Shown here: one piece after another, positions 1-9,595 of the stretch
How positions within the stretch are numbered: position 1 is the first letter of the stretch
How the letters are laid out: every line of letters begins with the position of its first letter
Source of the DNA: Streptomyces kanamyceticus
GTDB taxonomy: Bacteria; Actinomycetota; Actinomycetes; Streptomycetales; Streptomycetaceae
Assembly (NCBI RefSeq): GCF_008704495.1
Contig: NZ_CP023699.1
Coordinates: forward strand, 9,176,001-9,240,000
DNA: 64,000 nucleotides
Reading direction: 5' to 3'
Program-made: the position numbers and the translations under genes
Notes under the pieces: model-generated
Databases searched by the model: none
What the model was told of the DNA's origin: nothing
The model's input: the letters and a program-made list of their open reading frames with translations, nothing else

Positions 1-251
1 TAACCGGCCTTCGAGCCGTAGTGCGAGGGCGCGTCGACGTGGGTGCCGGTGTGCGTCGTGAGCGAGATCCGGTCCAGGGACAGGAACTCGCCGTCCGGCA
101 GCTCGTCCGGATCGAAGTCGATGCCGAAGTGCTCCCGCATCTCCGCGCTCATGTGCACGGCACCCTGGCGCGGCGTGAGGATGTCGTGGATCACCGGGTC
201 GGGCTCGACGAACGAGGAATCCACGGGCGAGGACAGGTCGATGAGGCGCAT
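1..251 (-). CDS. Cyclase family protein (partial, C-terminus beyond window)
   Basis: Only the first 83 residues are visible, because the gene runs off the left edge of the window. They begin MRLIDLSSPV and contain HTGTHVDAPSHYG at about residues 67-79. That is the metal-binding signature of the cyclase/kynurenine formamidase-like hydrolase family (PF04199). Members in polyketide clusters are thought to act on cyclisation or hydrolysis steps, but the reaction here cannot be told. The gene is divergent from the SnoaL-like gene at 430 and shares a 178-base intergenic region with it. Family assignment is firm; the biosynthetic role is inferred from the neighbouring tailoring genes. Confidence 0.8.
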   Translation of the reverse strand, partial: MRLIDLSSPVDSSFVEPDPVIHDILTPRQGAVHMSAEMREHFGIDFDPDELPDGEFLSLDRISLTTHTGTHVDAPSHYGSKAG

Positions 252-324
252 ACGTCACCTTCGGGACGGCCGGAACGCGGGGGCGGTCCGATGGTGCGCG
301 CAGCACACCGCGCGCCGATCGAGG

Positions 325-357
325 ATCGCTGGGGCGACACGTCGAATCGCTGGGGCG
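325..357. promoter_or_regulatory. Direct-repeat operator candidate in divergent promoter
   Basis: The 12-mer ATCGCTGGGGCG occurs at 325-336 and again at 346-357, a 21-base period equal to two helical turns. It lies between the divergent cyclase and SnoaL-like genes. The spacer contains GGGGCGACACG (331-341), which also occurs in the other divergent promoter of this cassette. A regulator-binding site is inferred; no regulator gene of the cluster is visible. Confidence 0.4.
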
Positions 358-429
358 GCGCATTGAACGGATCTCGAAGCCGGTACGGGATCGTCCCCGT
401 ACCCATCCGCAGCCGTTGAGGAGACCGCC

Positions 430-858
430 GTGTCGGACGCCGTGTCAGCCCAAGTCGTCGCAGAGGTACAGCAGTTCCTCGCACGCCACATGCAACTCCT
501 GGACAGCGGGGACGCCGACGGCTGGGCCCGCACCTTCACCGAGGACGGCACGTTCGCCCCGCCGTCCCTCCCGGAGCCGGTCCGGGGCCGCGCCGAACTG
601 GCCGCCGGGGTCCGCAAGTCGGCGGCCGCCCTCGCCGAGGCGGGCGAGGCGCACCGGCACGTCCTCAGCACGGTGCACATCGACCCGCAGGGCGAAGGAT
701 CCCTGCGGGTCCGCAGCTACGCGCAGATCATCGCAACCCCGCGTGGCGGGGAGCCGAGGCTGCACCTGATGTGCGTGTGCGAGGACGTCCTGGTACGCGA
801 GGGCGGCGCACTGCTCGTACGCGAACGCCGGGTCACCCGCGACGACCGCCCGGCCTGA
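430..858 (+). CDS. SnoaL-like / NTF2-fold protein
   Basis: This 142-residue protein has the size and pattern of the NTF2/SnoaL-like alpha+beta barrel. An N-terminal helix (QQFLARHMQLLDSGDADGWA, about residues 13-32) leads into the FTEDGTF strand and hydrophobic C-terminal strands. Relatives in Streptomyces clusters include ActVI-ORFA-like proteins and polyketide cyclases, so it may act on or hold a cyclised intermediate. The fold cannot by itself separate cyclase, hydroxylase helper or dehydratase roles. Nearby P450, reductase and glycosyltransferase genes point to post-assembly tailoring. Confidence 0.72.
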   Translation: MSDAVSAQVVAEVQQFLARHMQLLDSGDADGWARTFTEDGTFAPPSLPEPVRGRAELAAGVRKSAAALAEAGEAHRHVLSTVHIDPQGEGSLRVRSYAQIIATPRGGEPRLHLMCVCEDVLVREGGALLVRERRVTRDDRPA

Positions 859-884
859 TCGCGGTCACCCTCCGGTGACCGCGA

Positions 885-2123
885 TCATCCTTCGAGCCGC
901 ACCTTGAACGAGGCGAAGTCCCGCAGGGGCAACGAGCGGCGGCGGACGGGCTCTTCGGCGAACCGCAGGCCGGGGAGCCTGTCCGCGATCGCCATCAGCA
1001 CCGCCGCGATCTCCATCCGCGCCAGGTTCATGCCCAGGCAGTGGTGCACCCCGCCGCCGAAGACGAGCGTGCGGGGCGCCTTGCGCGCCGGGTCGAACCG
1101 GTCCGGGTCCACGTTGGCCGCGGCATCCCGGTTGGCGGCGCCGAGCAGGACCCGCACAGGCGACCCCGCGGGGACCACGTGCTCGCCGAACACGGCTTCC
1201 TCGGCCGCGTACCGGAACCCCGCCGACATGGGCGCGGGCGCGTCCCATCGCAGCACCTCGTCGACGAAGCGCAGCGCCCCCGCGTAGCTCCGCAGGCCCG
1301 GCCGGTGTTCGGGACGGGTGAGAAGCGTGTGGACGGCGATGTCGATCGCCGTCGCCGACGTCTCGAACCCCGCGGTCAGCAACGCCACGAACACGGCCTT
1401 GAGCTCGTCCTCGGTCAGCCGGTCAGCGGCCGCGACGCCACGATCGGACTCCAGCGCCACCAGAGCCGACACCAGGTCGTCAGCAGGCTGTGCCCGCCGC
1501 TGTTCGACGAGTTCCCAGAGCAGGTCGAGCAGGGTGTGCAACGCGTCGTCCGCGTCCTTGAGCGCCGCCGTGTCACTGCTCGGGTCGACCACGTTGATGA
1601 TCCGCGGAATCAGACCGGCGAGCAGCCGGTCGTTCTCCAGGGGCAGCCCGAGCAGCCGCGCCATCACCTGCAGCGGCACGGGAACGGACAGTTCGTCATG
1701 GAAGTCGAGCACCGCGCCGTCGGCGGACCGCGCGGCGACCTTGTCCACGTGGTCGCCCGCGATGGTCAGCACGCCCGCCTTCAGGGACTCCACCCGCCGG
1801 GCGGTGAAGGCACGGCTCACCAGTCGGCGCAGCCGGGTGTGCTGCGGCGGATTGGCGTTCACGATCGAGTTCACCAGCACGCGGAACGCGTCGTACGTGC
1901 TGTGCTCCGGCATGAACGAGGCGAAGGACGCGGGGTCCGGCGCGGGGAACAGCGCGGGGTTCTTCATCACGTACGCGCAGTCCTCGAACCGGGTCAGCAC
2001 GTAACTGCCCAGCTGGGGACTGAAATGCACCGGGGCGGTGCCGCGCAGCTCCGCGTAGAGCGGATACGGATCGTCCTGCCCCTGGGCGAGGAGCCGGTCG
2101 AGGACGTGGTCTGCGGTGTTCAT
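885..2123 (-). CDS. Cytochrome P450
   Basis: A 412-residue bacterial class I cytochrome P450. The I-helix oxygen-binding segment is AGFETSAT, the K-helix ExxR is EVLR, and the heme loop is FGGGVHHCLG with the thiolate ligand at about Cys362. I chose the ATG at 2123 because GAGGGAGC stands just upstream; an in-frame extension to 2177 lacks such a site. It is divergent from the reductase gene at 2276. Most likely it hydroxylates or epoxidises the cluster's product; the substrate is unknown. It needs ferredoxin and ferredoxin reductase partners, which are not encoded nearby. Confidence 0.92.
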   Translation of the reverse strand: MNTADHVLDRLLAQGQDDPYPLYAELRGTAPVHFSPQLGSYVLTRFEDCAYVMKNPALFPAPDPASFASFMPEHSTYDAFRVLVNSIVNANPPQHTRLRRLVSRAFTARRVESLKAGVLTIAGDHVDKVAARSADGAVLDFHDELSVPVPLQVMARLLGLPLENDRLLAGLIPRIINVVDPSSDTAALKDADDALHTLLDLLWELVEQRRAQPADDLVSALVALESDRGVAAADRLTEDELKAVFVALLTAGFETSATAIDIAVHTLLTRPEHRPGLRSYAGALRFVDEVLRWDAPAPMSAGFRYAAEEAVFGEHVVPAGSPVRVLLGAANRDAAANVDPDRFDPARKAPRTLVFGGGVHHCLGMNLARMEIAAVLMAIADRLPGLRFAEEPVRRRSLPLRDFASFKVRLEG

Positions 2124-2180
2124 GCTGCTGCTCCCTCGCTCGATGACGGTCCGCCGCGCCGCACACGGGTGCGACACGGC

Positions 2181-2204
2181 GGGGCGACACGCGTCGACGT
2201 GTCG
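2181..2204. promoter_or_regulatory. Inverted-repeat operator candidate upstream of P450/SDR
   Basis: CGACACG at 2185-2191 is mirrored by CGTGTCG at 2198-2204 across a 6-base spacer, in the 152-base divergent region between P450 and reductase. It is preceded by GGGG, so the left half reads GGGGCGACACG, identical to 331-341 upstream of the SnoaL-like gene. The layout resembles a TetR-type operator; the binding protein is unknown. Confidence 0.45.
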
Positions 2205-2275
2205 TGCGTAGCGTGGGCGTTGGGCTTCGAGCGCGACTCAACGCAAACTCGATGACCTCCGGGCACGGTGGCCGG

Positions 2276-3124
2276 ATGACTCAACTTCCCGTCACCGAAC
2301 CGCCTCACGAGAGCCGGGTCTGGTTCGTCACCGGAGCCTCCCGGGGCCTCGGGTACGCCTTCACCGAGGCCGCGCTCGCTGCCGGAGACCGGGTGGTGGC
2401 CACGGCCAGGGACGTCGCCGCGCTCGAAGCGCGCGCGGCCGCCCACGACGGCCGACTGCTGGCCCTGCCCCTCGACGTGACCCGCCGCGAGGACGTCCAC
2501 GGCGCGGTCGAGCGCGCGACCGCCGCCTTCGGCCGGATCGACGTCGTCGTCAACAACGCCGGACAGCTCCTGTTCGGCATGGTCGAGGAGACCACCGAGG
2601 AACAGGCCCGCCACCATCTCGACACCAACTTCTTCGGCGCGCTGTGGGTCACCCAGGCCGTACTGCCCGTACTGCGCGCGCAAGGGTCAGGACACATCCT
2701 CCAGGTCACCGTGGCGGGAGCGGGCGGCGGCTCGGCCGCGACCGGTCTCTACGGCGCGGGCAAGGCGGCCCTGAACGCGCTGAGCGAGGCACTGGCCGAG
2801 GAGGTCGAGCCGTTCGGGATCAAGGTCACCCTCCTGGAGCCGGGCCCCTACGACACCGGACTCGGCCACCACGGCCTCACCGCCACCGAGCCGGACCCCG
2901 CCTACGACGGTCCCCGCGCCGCGCTGGAGGCGTCCTGGGCCGACTCGCCGCCCCCGCCGTCGCCCGCCCTTGCGGCGGCCGTCGTCCTGGAAGTCGTCGG
3001 GATGGACGACCCGCCGCGCCGCCTCGTCCTGGGGGCCGCGGCGTACGACGAGGCGGTCGCGGAGCAGCGTGAGCGGGCCGACGCGTACACCGAGTGGGCC
3101 TCCCTGAGCCGTCAGGGCGGCTGA
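2276..3124 (+). CDS. Short-chain dehydrogenase/reductase
   Basis: A 282-residue SDR. It has a Rossmann cofactor motif TGASRGLG near the N-terminus, the NNAGQ motif, and YGAGK as the Tyr-Lys catalytic pair. The serine normally found 13 residues before that tyrosine appears to be valine with threonine beside it (QVTVAG), so the active site is slightly atypical. The start at 2276 follows GGTGG; an ATG at 2252 is also possible. The gene ends 4 bases before the glycosyltransferase, so the two are probably one transcript. A ketoreductase or dehydrogenase acting on the metabolite is inferred. Confidence 0.85.
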   Translation: MTQLPVTEPPHESRVWFVTGASRGLGYAFTEAALAAGDRVVATARDVAALEARAAAHDGRLLALPLDVTRREDVHGAVERATAAFGRIDVVVNNAGQLLFGMVEETTEEQARHHLDTNFFGALWVTQAVLPVLRAQGSGHILQVTVAGAGGGSAATGLYGAGKAALNALSEALAEEVEPFGIKVTLLEPGPYDTGLGHHGLTATEPDPAYDGPRAALEASWADSPPPPSPALAAAVVLEVVGMDDPPRRLVLGAAAYDEAVAEQRERADAYTEWASLSRQGG

Positions 3125-3128
3125 CGGG

Positions 3129-4481
3129 ATGCGGGTCCTGTTCACTCCCTTTCCCGCCACCACACACGTCAATACGCAGGTGCCGCTGGCCTGGGCGTTG
3201 CGCTCGGCGGGCCACGACGTGTGCGTGGCCACCCAGCCCGACGTGTGCGAGGACATCCTGGGCGCGGGACTGACGGCCGTGCCCATCGGCGAAGTCCTCG
3301 ACGTCGGCGCCAAGATGAACCAGGAGGAAGCGGCGTCCGTCGACGGATCCGATCCCGCTGACGAAGCGTCGACCGCCGACGAAGCGCAACTCGACGCGGA
3401 CGACGAGTCCTGGCTCGACGTGCTCGACATCGGCGAGCGGCGCCCCGAGCGACTGACCTACGACTACGTCCACGGCACCCTCACCGCCTGGACCCATGTG
3501 ATCCACCAGGCCACCAACCCCCGCCCGGTCGTGGCCGAACTCGTCGACTTCGCCGAGGACTGGCGGCCCGATCTGGTGATCTGGGACACCATGTACTACG
3601 CGGGATCGGTCGCGGCCATGGCGACGGGCGCCGCGCACGCCCGCCTCATGTTCGGCCTCGACCTGATGGGCCGGATGCGCGCCCGCTACCGCACCCTCCT
3701 GTCCGAGCGGCCGCCCGTGCTGCGCGAGGACCCGATGGAGGAGTGGCTCGGCTCGCTCCTCGCCCCCTACGGACGCGAGTTCGCCGAAGAGGCCGTGCTC
3801 GGCCAGTGGACGGTGGACCCGCTGCCCACCGCGCTGCGACTGCCCGTGGACCACCCCTACGTCCCCGTGCGCTACGTGCCGTACAACGGCCCCTCCGCAC
3901 TGCCCGACTGGCTGCGCGAACCGCCCCCGCGGCCCCGCGTCTGCCTGACCCTCGGCCGTTCCTTCCGCGAGATCGTCGGCGGGGACAAGGCCTCCGTGCC
4001 CGCTCTCCTCGACGCCGTGTCCGACCTGGACATCGAGGTGGTGGCGACCCTCAACGCCGACCAGCTCGCCGAGCTCGACGGCGTTCCCGACAACGTGCGC
4101 GTGGTCGACTTCGTCCCCCTCGACCTGCTGTTGCCGACCTGCGCCGCGATCATCCACCACGGCGGATCGGGCACGGTCGCCACGGCGCTCGCGCACGGCG
4201 TGCCGCAGATCATGGTGCCCGCCCGGATGTGGTGCAACATCCCCAAGGCGCGCCGGGTCGCCGAACTCGGCGCGGGGCTGTGCCGTCCCGCGGAGGACTT
4301 CTCGGCCGCCGAGCTGCGCACCATGCTCACCCGGGTCCTCGGCGAGCCGTCCTTCGCCCGGTCCGCCGCCGCGCTGCGCACACAGACGCTCGCCGCACCG
4401 GCCCCGGCCGACCTCGTCCCCGTACTGGAACGGCTCACCGCCGCACACCGCGGCCCTCGGTCACACCGCACCCCTCGGTAA
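3129..4481 (+). CDS. Antibiotic-type glycosyltransferase (GT1, EryCIII/DesVII-like)
   Basis: A 450-residue GT-B fold glycosyltransferase. The N-terminus MRVLFTPFPATTHVNTQVPL and the C-terminal sugar-nucleotide motif HHGGSGTVATALAHG are those of enzymes that attach deoxysugars to polyketides and other antibiotics. Residues of about 65-100 form an acidic insert rich in Asp, Glu and Ala that makes the protein a little longer than usual. It lies between a reductase and an NDP-sugar epimerase/reductase, so transfer of a deoxysugar is the natural reading. Some relatives need a P450-like helper protein; the neighbouring P450 keeps its heme cysteine and is probably a true oxygenase. Confidence 0.9.
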   Translation: MRVLFTPFPATTHVNTQVPLAWALRSAGHDVCVATQPDVCEDILGAGLTAVPIGEVLDVGAKMNQEEAASVDGSDPADEASTADEAQLDADDESWLDVLDIGERRPERLTYDYVHGTLTAWTHVIHQATNPRPVVAELVDFAEDWRPDLVIWDTMYYAGSVAAMATGAAHARLMFGLDLMGRMRARYRTLLSERPPVLREDPMEEWLGSLLAPYGREFAEEAVLGQWTVDPLPTALRLPVDHPYVPVRYVPYNGPSALPDWLREPPPRPRVCLTLGRSFREIVGGDKASVPALLDAVSDLDIEVVATLNADQLAELDGVPDNVRVVDFVPLDLLLPTCAAIIHHGGSGTVATALAHGVPQIMVPARMWCNIPKARRVAELGAGLCRPAEDFSAAELRTMLTRVLGEPSFARSAAALRTQTLAAPAPADLVPVLERLTAAHRGPRSHRTPR

Positions 4482-5444
4482 AGGAGTCACGTACCGCCAT
4501 GAACTCACCCCACACACCGCCCAAGGTCGCCGTACTGGGCGCGACCGGGTGCGTCGGCCGAGAGGTGTGCGCCGCCTTCGCCCGCACCGGACACGAGATC
4601 CTCGCCATCGCCCGGAACCACCGCCCCCACGTCGAAGGTCACACGTTCATCCCTCTCGACGTCGCAGCGGCCGAACCGGCCGAGCTGGCCGAGGTGTTGA
4701 CGTCCGAGCGGGTCGGCGTGGTCGTCAACGCGACCGGCGGGTGGGTGCTCACCCAGGAGGCCATGGAGTACGCACATGTCCGCCTGGTCGACCGCGTTCT
4801 GGCGGCGACGGCGCGCATGGCCGAACGGCCCAGGGTCGTACAGGTCGGCACCATCCACGAGTACGGGTTCGTCCCCGAGGGAGTGCCCATCGACGAGCGG
4901 ATCGCGCCGAATCCGACGACGCCGTACGCCGTGACGAAGCACGCGGGCTCCGAAGCGGTGCTCGCCGCCACCAGGGCGGGCGACGTCGACGGAGTGGTGC
5001 TGCGGGCCGTCAACGTGTGCGGCCCGCACACCACGGAGGCCAGTTTCCTCGGTGCGGTCATGGCCCGCCTGGCGGTGGCGACGGAGGAGGAAGGCATCGA
5101 ACTGACCGTCGCCGACGCCCGGCGCGACTACCTGGACGTGCGGGACCTGGCCGAAGCGGTGGTCAAGGCGGCACATGCCCCGGCCGTCGGACAGGTGGTC
5201 AATGTGGGGCGCGGGGAGGCGGTGAGCATGCGGGAACTCGTCGCGCTGCTGGTGGCCGCGTCCGGCTTCCCCGCCCACGCGGTCAGGGAACGCTCCGCGG
5301 CGGTGGAGAGCAAGGGCGGCGGCTGGACGCGCGCCGACATCTCCCTCGCGGAGCGACTCCTCGGCTGGCGCCCCCGCATCGATCTCGCCCGAGCCATGCG
5401 GGACATGTGGGCCACCCGCGCCGTGGCGAGCCACACCCCCACCG

Positions 5445-7103
<1,659 letters not shown>

Positions 7104-7188
7104 CCCCCCCGACGGGCCTCATCGGCTCGTCCTCGCGTTCTACGGCTGTCCCATTCGGTGTATGAAAGCGCAGTTCAGCGGGGGAGCG

Positions 7189-7214
7189 CGCGTCCCGTGA
7201 CGATGTGGGACGCG
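7189..7214. promoter_or_regulatory. Inverted repeat between divergent HTH and secreted-protein genes
   Basis: CGCGTCCC (7189-7196) and GGGACGCG (7207-7214) are perfect 8-base arms separated by 10 bases. They sit in the 210-base divergent region between the membrane HTH gene (start 7103) and the secreted-protein gene (start 7314). The position suits an operator for the HTH protein; binding is inferred. Confidence 0.5.
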
Positions 7215-7313
7215 GATCCGCGAGCTGCTGGGCGGCCGAGGCCGGATAGTAGGCCCCGCCGGGCCGACGGCTGAAGTCGGCTCGCTCACCGCTCGAGAAC
7301 ACGGGGAACGACC

Positions 7314-7859
7314 ATGGGCAAGACGAACACGGGGATCTGGGTGGAGAGGACGAGGCCGAGGCGGACGCTCCGCCGGACGGCGGTCGGGATCGCGGTGCCG
7401 ATGGCCGCGGTGGCGAGTCTCCTGGTGCTGACGCCGAGCGGCACCGCCGCGGCGGACCAGGGCGGGGCGTCCGGCGTCGCTCCGGCTGCCGCCTACGGGG
7501 AGCTCCGCAACAACACGCGCTGGACCATGGAGTATGCCTACTTCAGTGGTAACGCTCACCGATGCGATGTGTGGAACAACAGCCTGACGGCGCGCAAAGA
7601 CAACTGGAAGAACCTGCCTTGCGAGCAGATTGCGCTGAAGGCGGGGAAGAAGGCGGGCGGTCCCGGGGACGACGTCGACGGCTTCACCTTCGAAGACCGC
7701 GCCTACGACCTGTACATGCAGTTCGGCAGTGGCGACAACAAGAAGATGAAGTACATGGGCGGCTTCAAGAAGGGCGTCTGGACGAAGATCACCGACATCG
7801 ACAACGCACGCTGCGAAACCCTGGGTTCGGTGGCGAGGTGTTATGTGACCTTCCCGTGA
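7314..7859 (+). CDS. Small secreted protein, unknown function
   Basis: The 181-residue protein has a Sec signal peptide: a basic N-terminus rich in Arg, a hydrophobic core (AVGIAVPMAAVASLLVLT) and a likely cleavage after GTAAA. The mature part of about 135 residues has four cysteines (in HRCDVW, LPCEQ, ARCETL and ARCYV), which could make two disulphides, and many aromatics and lysines. It begins GELRNNTRWTMEYAYFSG, suggesting a small beta-rich domain. I do not recognise the family. It is divergent from the membrane HTH gene and shares its promoter region, so co-regulation is possible. Tandem hairpins follow its stop codon. Confidence 0.75.
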   Translation: MGKTNTGIWVERTRPRRTLRRTAVGIAVPMAAVASLLVLTPSGTAAADQGGASGVAPAAAYGELRNNTRWTMEYAYFSGNAHRCDVWNNSLTARKDNWKNLPCEQIALKAGKKAGGPGDDVDGFTFEDRAYDLYMQFGSGDNKKMKYMGGFKKGVWTKITDIDNARCETLGSVARCYVTFP

Positions 7860-7900
7860 GGGACGCCTGGTCGGGGGGATCACCGACCTGAGCGCGCGCC

Positions 7901-7964
7901 GTCAGCGACGCGCTGACACGACGAAGCCGTCCGCCAGCTCTTTTCGTGGCGAACGGCTTCGTCG
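7901..7964 (+). terminator. Tandem hairpin terminator
   Basis: Two hairpins follow the secreted-protein gene. GTCAGCG/CGCTGAC lies at 7901-7917 with a 3-base loop. A larger stem of 18 bases with one mismatch runs from 7919-7936 to 7947-7964 around a loop containing TTTT. They separate this gene from the FG-GAP gene. Confidence 0.75.
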
Positions 7965-8093
7965 ACATGCGGGGCCTCGTACAACCCTTTGACGTGCGGG
8001 TGTGTCTTGTTCTCGCGGGCCGGGACGAGTCGTGATCGGCCTGCTCCACCGGCAGATGTCCGCCGACAGGGATCCACCAACAGAAAAGGGCCC

Positions 8094-9536
8094 ATGCATC
8101 CCCGCTTCCGTACCTCCCCCGCCCTCGCCGTAGCTCTGGCGGCCGGTCTGCTCGCCGCGGCACCCGCCCACGCCGCCCACACCGCGCCTACCGCGCCTGC
8201 CGCGCCGTCCGCTTCGCCCAGCGGGCAGAGCGACGTGAACGGGGACGGCTACGGCGATCTCGTCACCGCCTCCGAGGCCACCGTCTCGGGCGCCAAGGGC
8301 GCGGGCGCGATCGTCGTGAACACCGGCTCGGCCGACGGGGTCTCGGCCGGTCGTACGCAGATCGTCACGCAGAACTCGCCCGGCGTCCCCGGCGCCGCCG
8401 AGGAGAACGACCAGTTCGGCTCGGCGCTCGCCACCGGCGACCTGAACGGCGACGGCTACACCGACGTCGTCGCGGGCACCCCTCACGAGAAGGTCGGCGA
8501 CGACGTGGACGGCGGCACCGTGGCCGTCCTGTGGGGTTCGAAGTCCGGGCTCTCCGGCGGTGTGACGCTCACCGACCCGGCTCCCGCGGCGCACGACCTC
8601 TTCGGCAACCGCCTCGCCGTCGGTGACTTCGACGGCGACGGACGTCCCGAGCTGGCCGTGGGCACCGGCAGCGACGACGTGTGGATCTACGACGGCATTT
8701 CCAAGACGGGCGTCGCGGGCCACCGCGAGCTGCGGACCGACATGGCCCCGGACGGCTCGGACTACTACCGTGCCCTGGTGGCGGGCGACTTCGACGGGGA
8801 CGGCAAGGACGATCTCGTCGTCGGAGGCCGTTACGACAAGGACGGCAGCTACGACGGTGCCTCGCTCGTCTACCCCGCGGCGACCGGCACCCCCACCGTC
8901 CTGCCGGACGAGGCGCACGCGGCCGCCACGGGCGACTTCGACGGCGACGGCAAGGACGACCTGCTCCTCGGATCTCCCGACGCCAACGCGGTCACCGCCT
9001 ACCGAGGCGGTGCCGATGGCCTGACGGCGACGGGGCGTCGCACCCTCACCCAGGACAGCCCCGGGGTCCCGGGCGTCACCGAGCCCGAGGACGCCTTCGG
9101 CGAGGCGGTCGCTGTGGGCGACGTGGACGGCGACGGCTATGACGACGCGGCGGTGGGCGTCGAGTTCGAGACCGTCGGCCCGGTCCCCAACGCGGGCGAG
9201 GTCGTCGTCCTGCGCGGCTCGGCCGACGGCCTCACCGGCACCGGATCGCAGGTCGTGCACCAGGGGACCGAGGGAGTGCCGGGCGCGAACGAGGCGTACG
9301 ACCGCTTCGGCTCCGCCGTGCGCCTGACCGACACCAACCGTGACGGCCACGCCGACCTCGCCGCCGCCGCTCCCATGGAGAACGAGAGCAACGGCGCGCT
9401 GTGGAGCCTGCGCGGATCCGCCGGCGGGGTGACCTCCTCGCACGCGGTGAGCTTCTCCGCGGCGACGGCGGGACTCTCCAAGGACCCGTACACCTACTTC
9501 GGCCGTTCCATGCCGAGCAGCGCGTTCGGATCCTGA
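8094..9536 (+). CDS. Secreted FG-GAP repeat (integrin alpha-like beta-propeller) protein
   Basis: The 480-residue exported protein has a signal peptide ending in AAPAHA. It carries at least seven calcium-binding loops of the form D-x-[ND]-x-D-G: DVNGDGYGDL, DLNGDGYTDV, DFDGDGRPEL, DFDGDGKDDL twice, DVDGDGYDDA and DTNRDGHADL. These recur about every 60 residues, the pattern of a seven-bladed FG-GAP beta-propeller. ATG 8094 was chosen because AAAAGGG precedes it; the longer open frame upstream lacks a signal sequence. FG-GAP propellers bind surfaces or carbohydrates outside the cell; no enzymatic domain is fused here. Its ligand is unknown. Confidence 0.85.
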   Translation: MHPRFRTSPALAVALAAGLLAAAPAHAAHTAPTAPAAPSASPSGQSDVNGDGYGDLVTASEATVSGAKGAGAIVVNTGSADGVSAGRTQIVTQNSPGVPGAAEENDQFGSALATGDLNGDGYTDVVAGTPHEKVGDDVDGGTVAVLWGSKSGLSGGVTLTDPAPAAHDLFGNRLAVGDFDGDGRPELAVGTGSDDVWIYDGISKTGVAGHRELRTDMAPDGSDYYRALVAGDFDGDGKDDLVVGGRYDKDGSYDGASLVYPAATGTPTVLPDEAHAAATGDFDGDGKDDLLLGSPDANAVTAYRGGADGLTATGRRTLTQDSPGVPGVTEPEDAFGEAVAVGDVDGDGYDDAAVGVEFETVGPVPNAGEVVVLRGSADGLTGTGSQVVHQGTEGVPGANEAYDRFGSAVRLTDTNRDGHADLAAAAPMENESNGALWSLRGSAGGVTSSHAVSFSAATAGLSKDPYTYFGRSMPSSAFGS

Positions 9537-9595
9537 CACCCGCGCCCGTCCCAGGCGGTCTGGACAGCCGCACGCGGATGCCAGACCCTGCGGGC

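Noticed and set aside
3743..4498. N-terminal extension of the epimerase frame through the glycosyltransferase gene
   Set aside because: The extended part is Arg/Pro-rich shadow sequence. The conserved Rossmann start and AAGGAG support ATG 4499.
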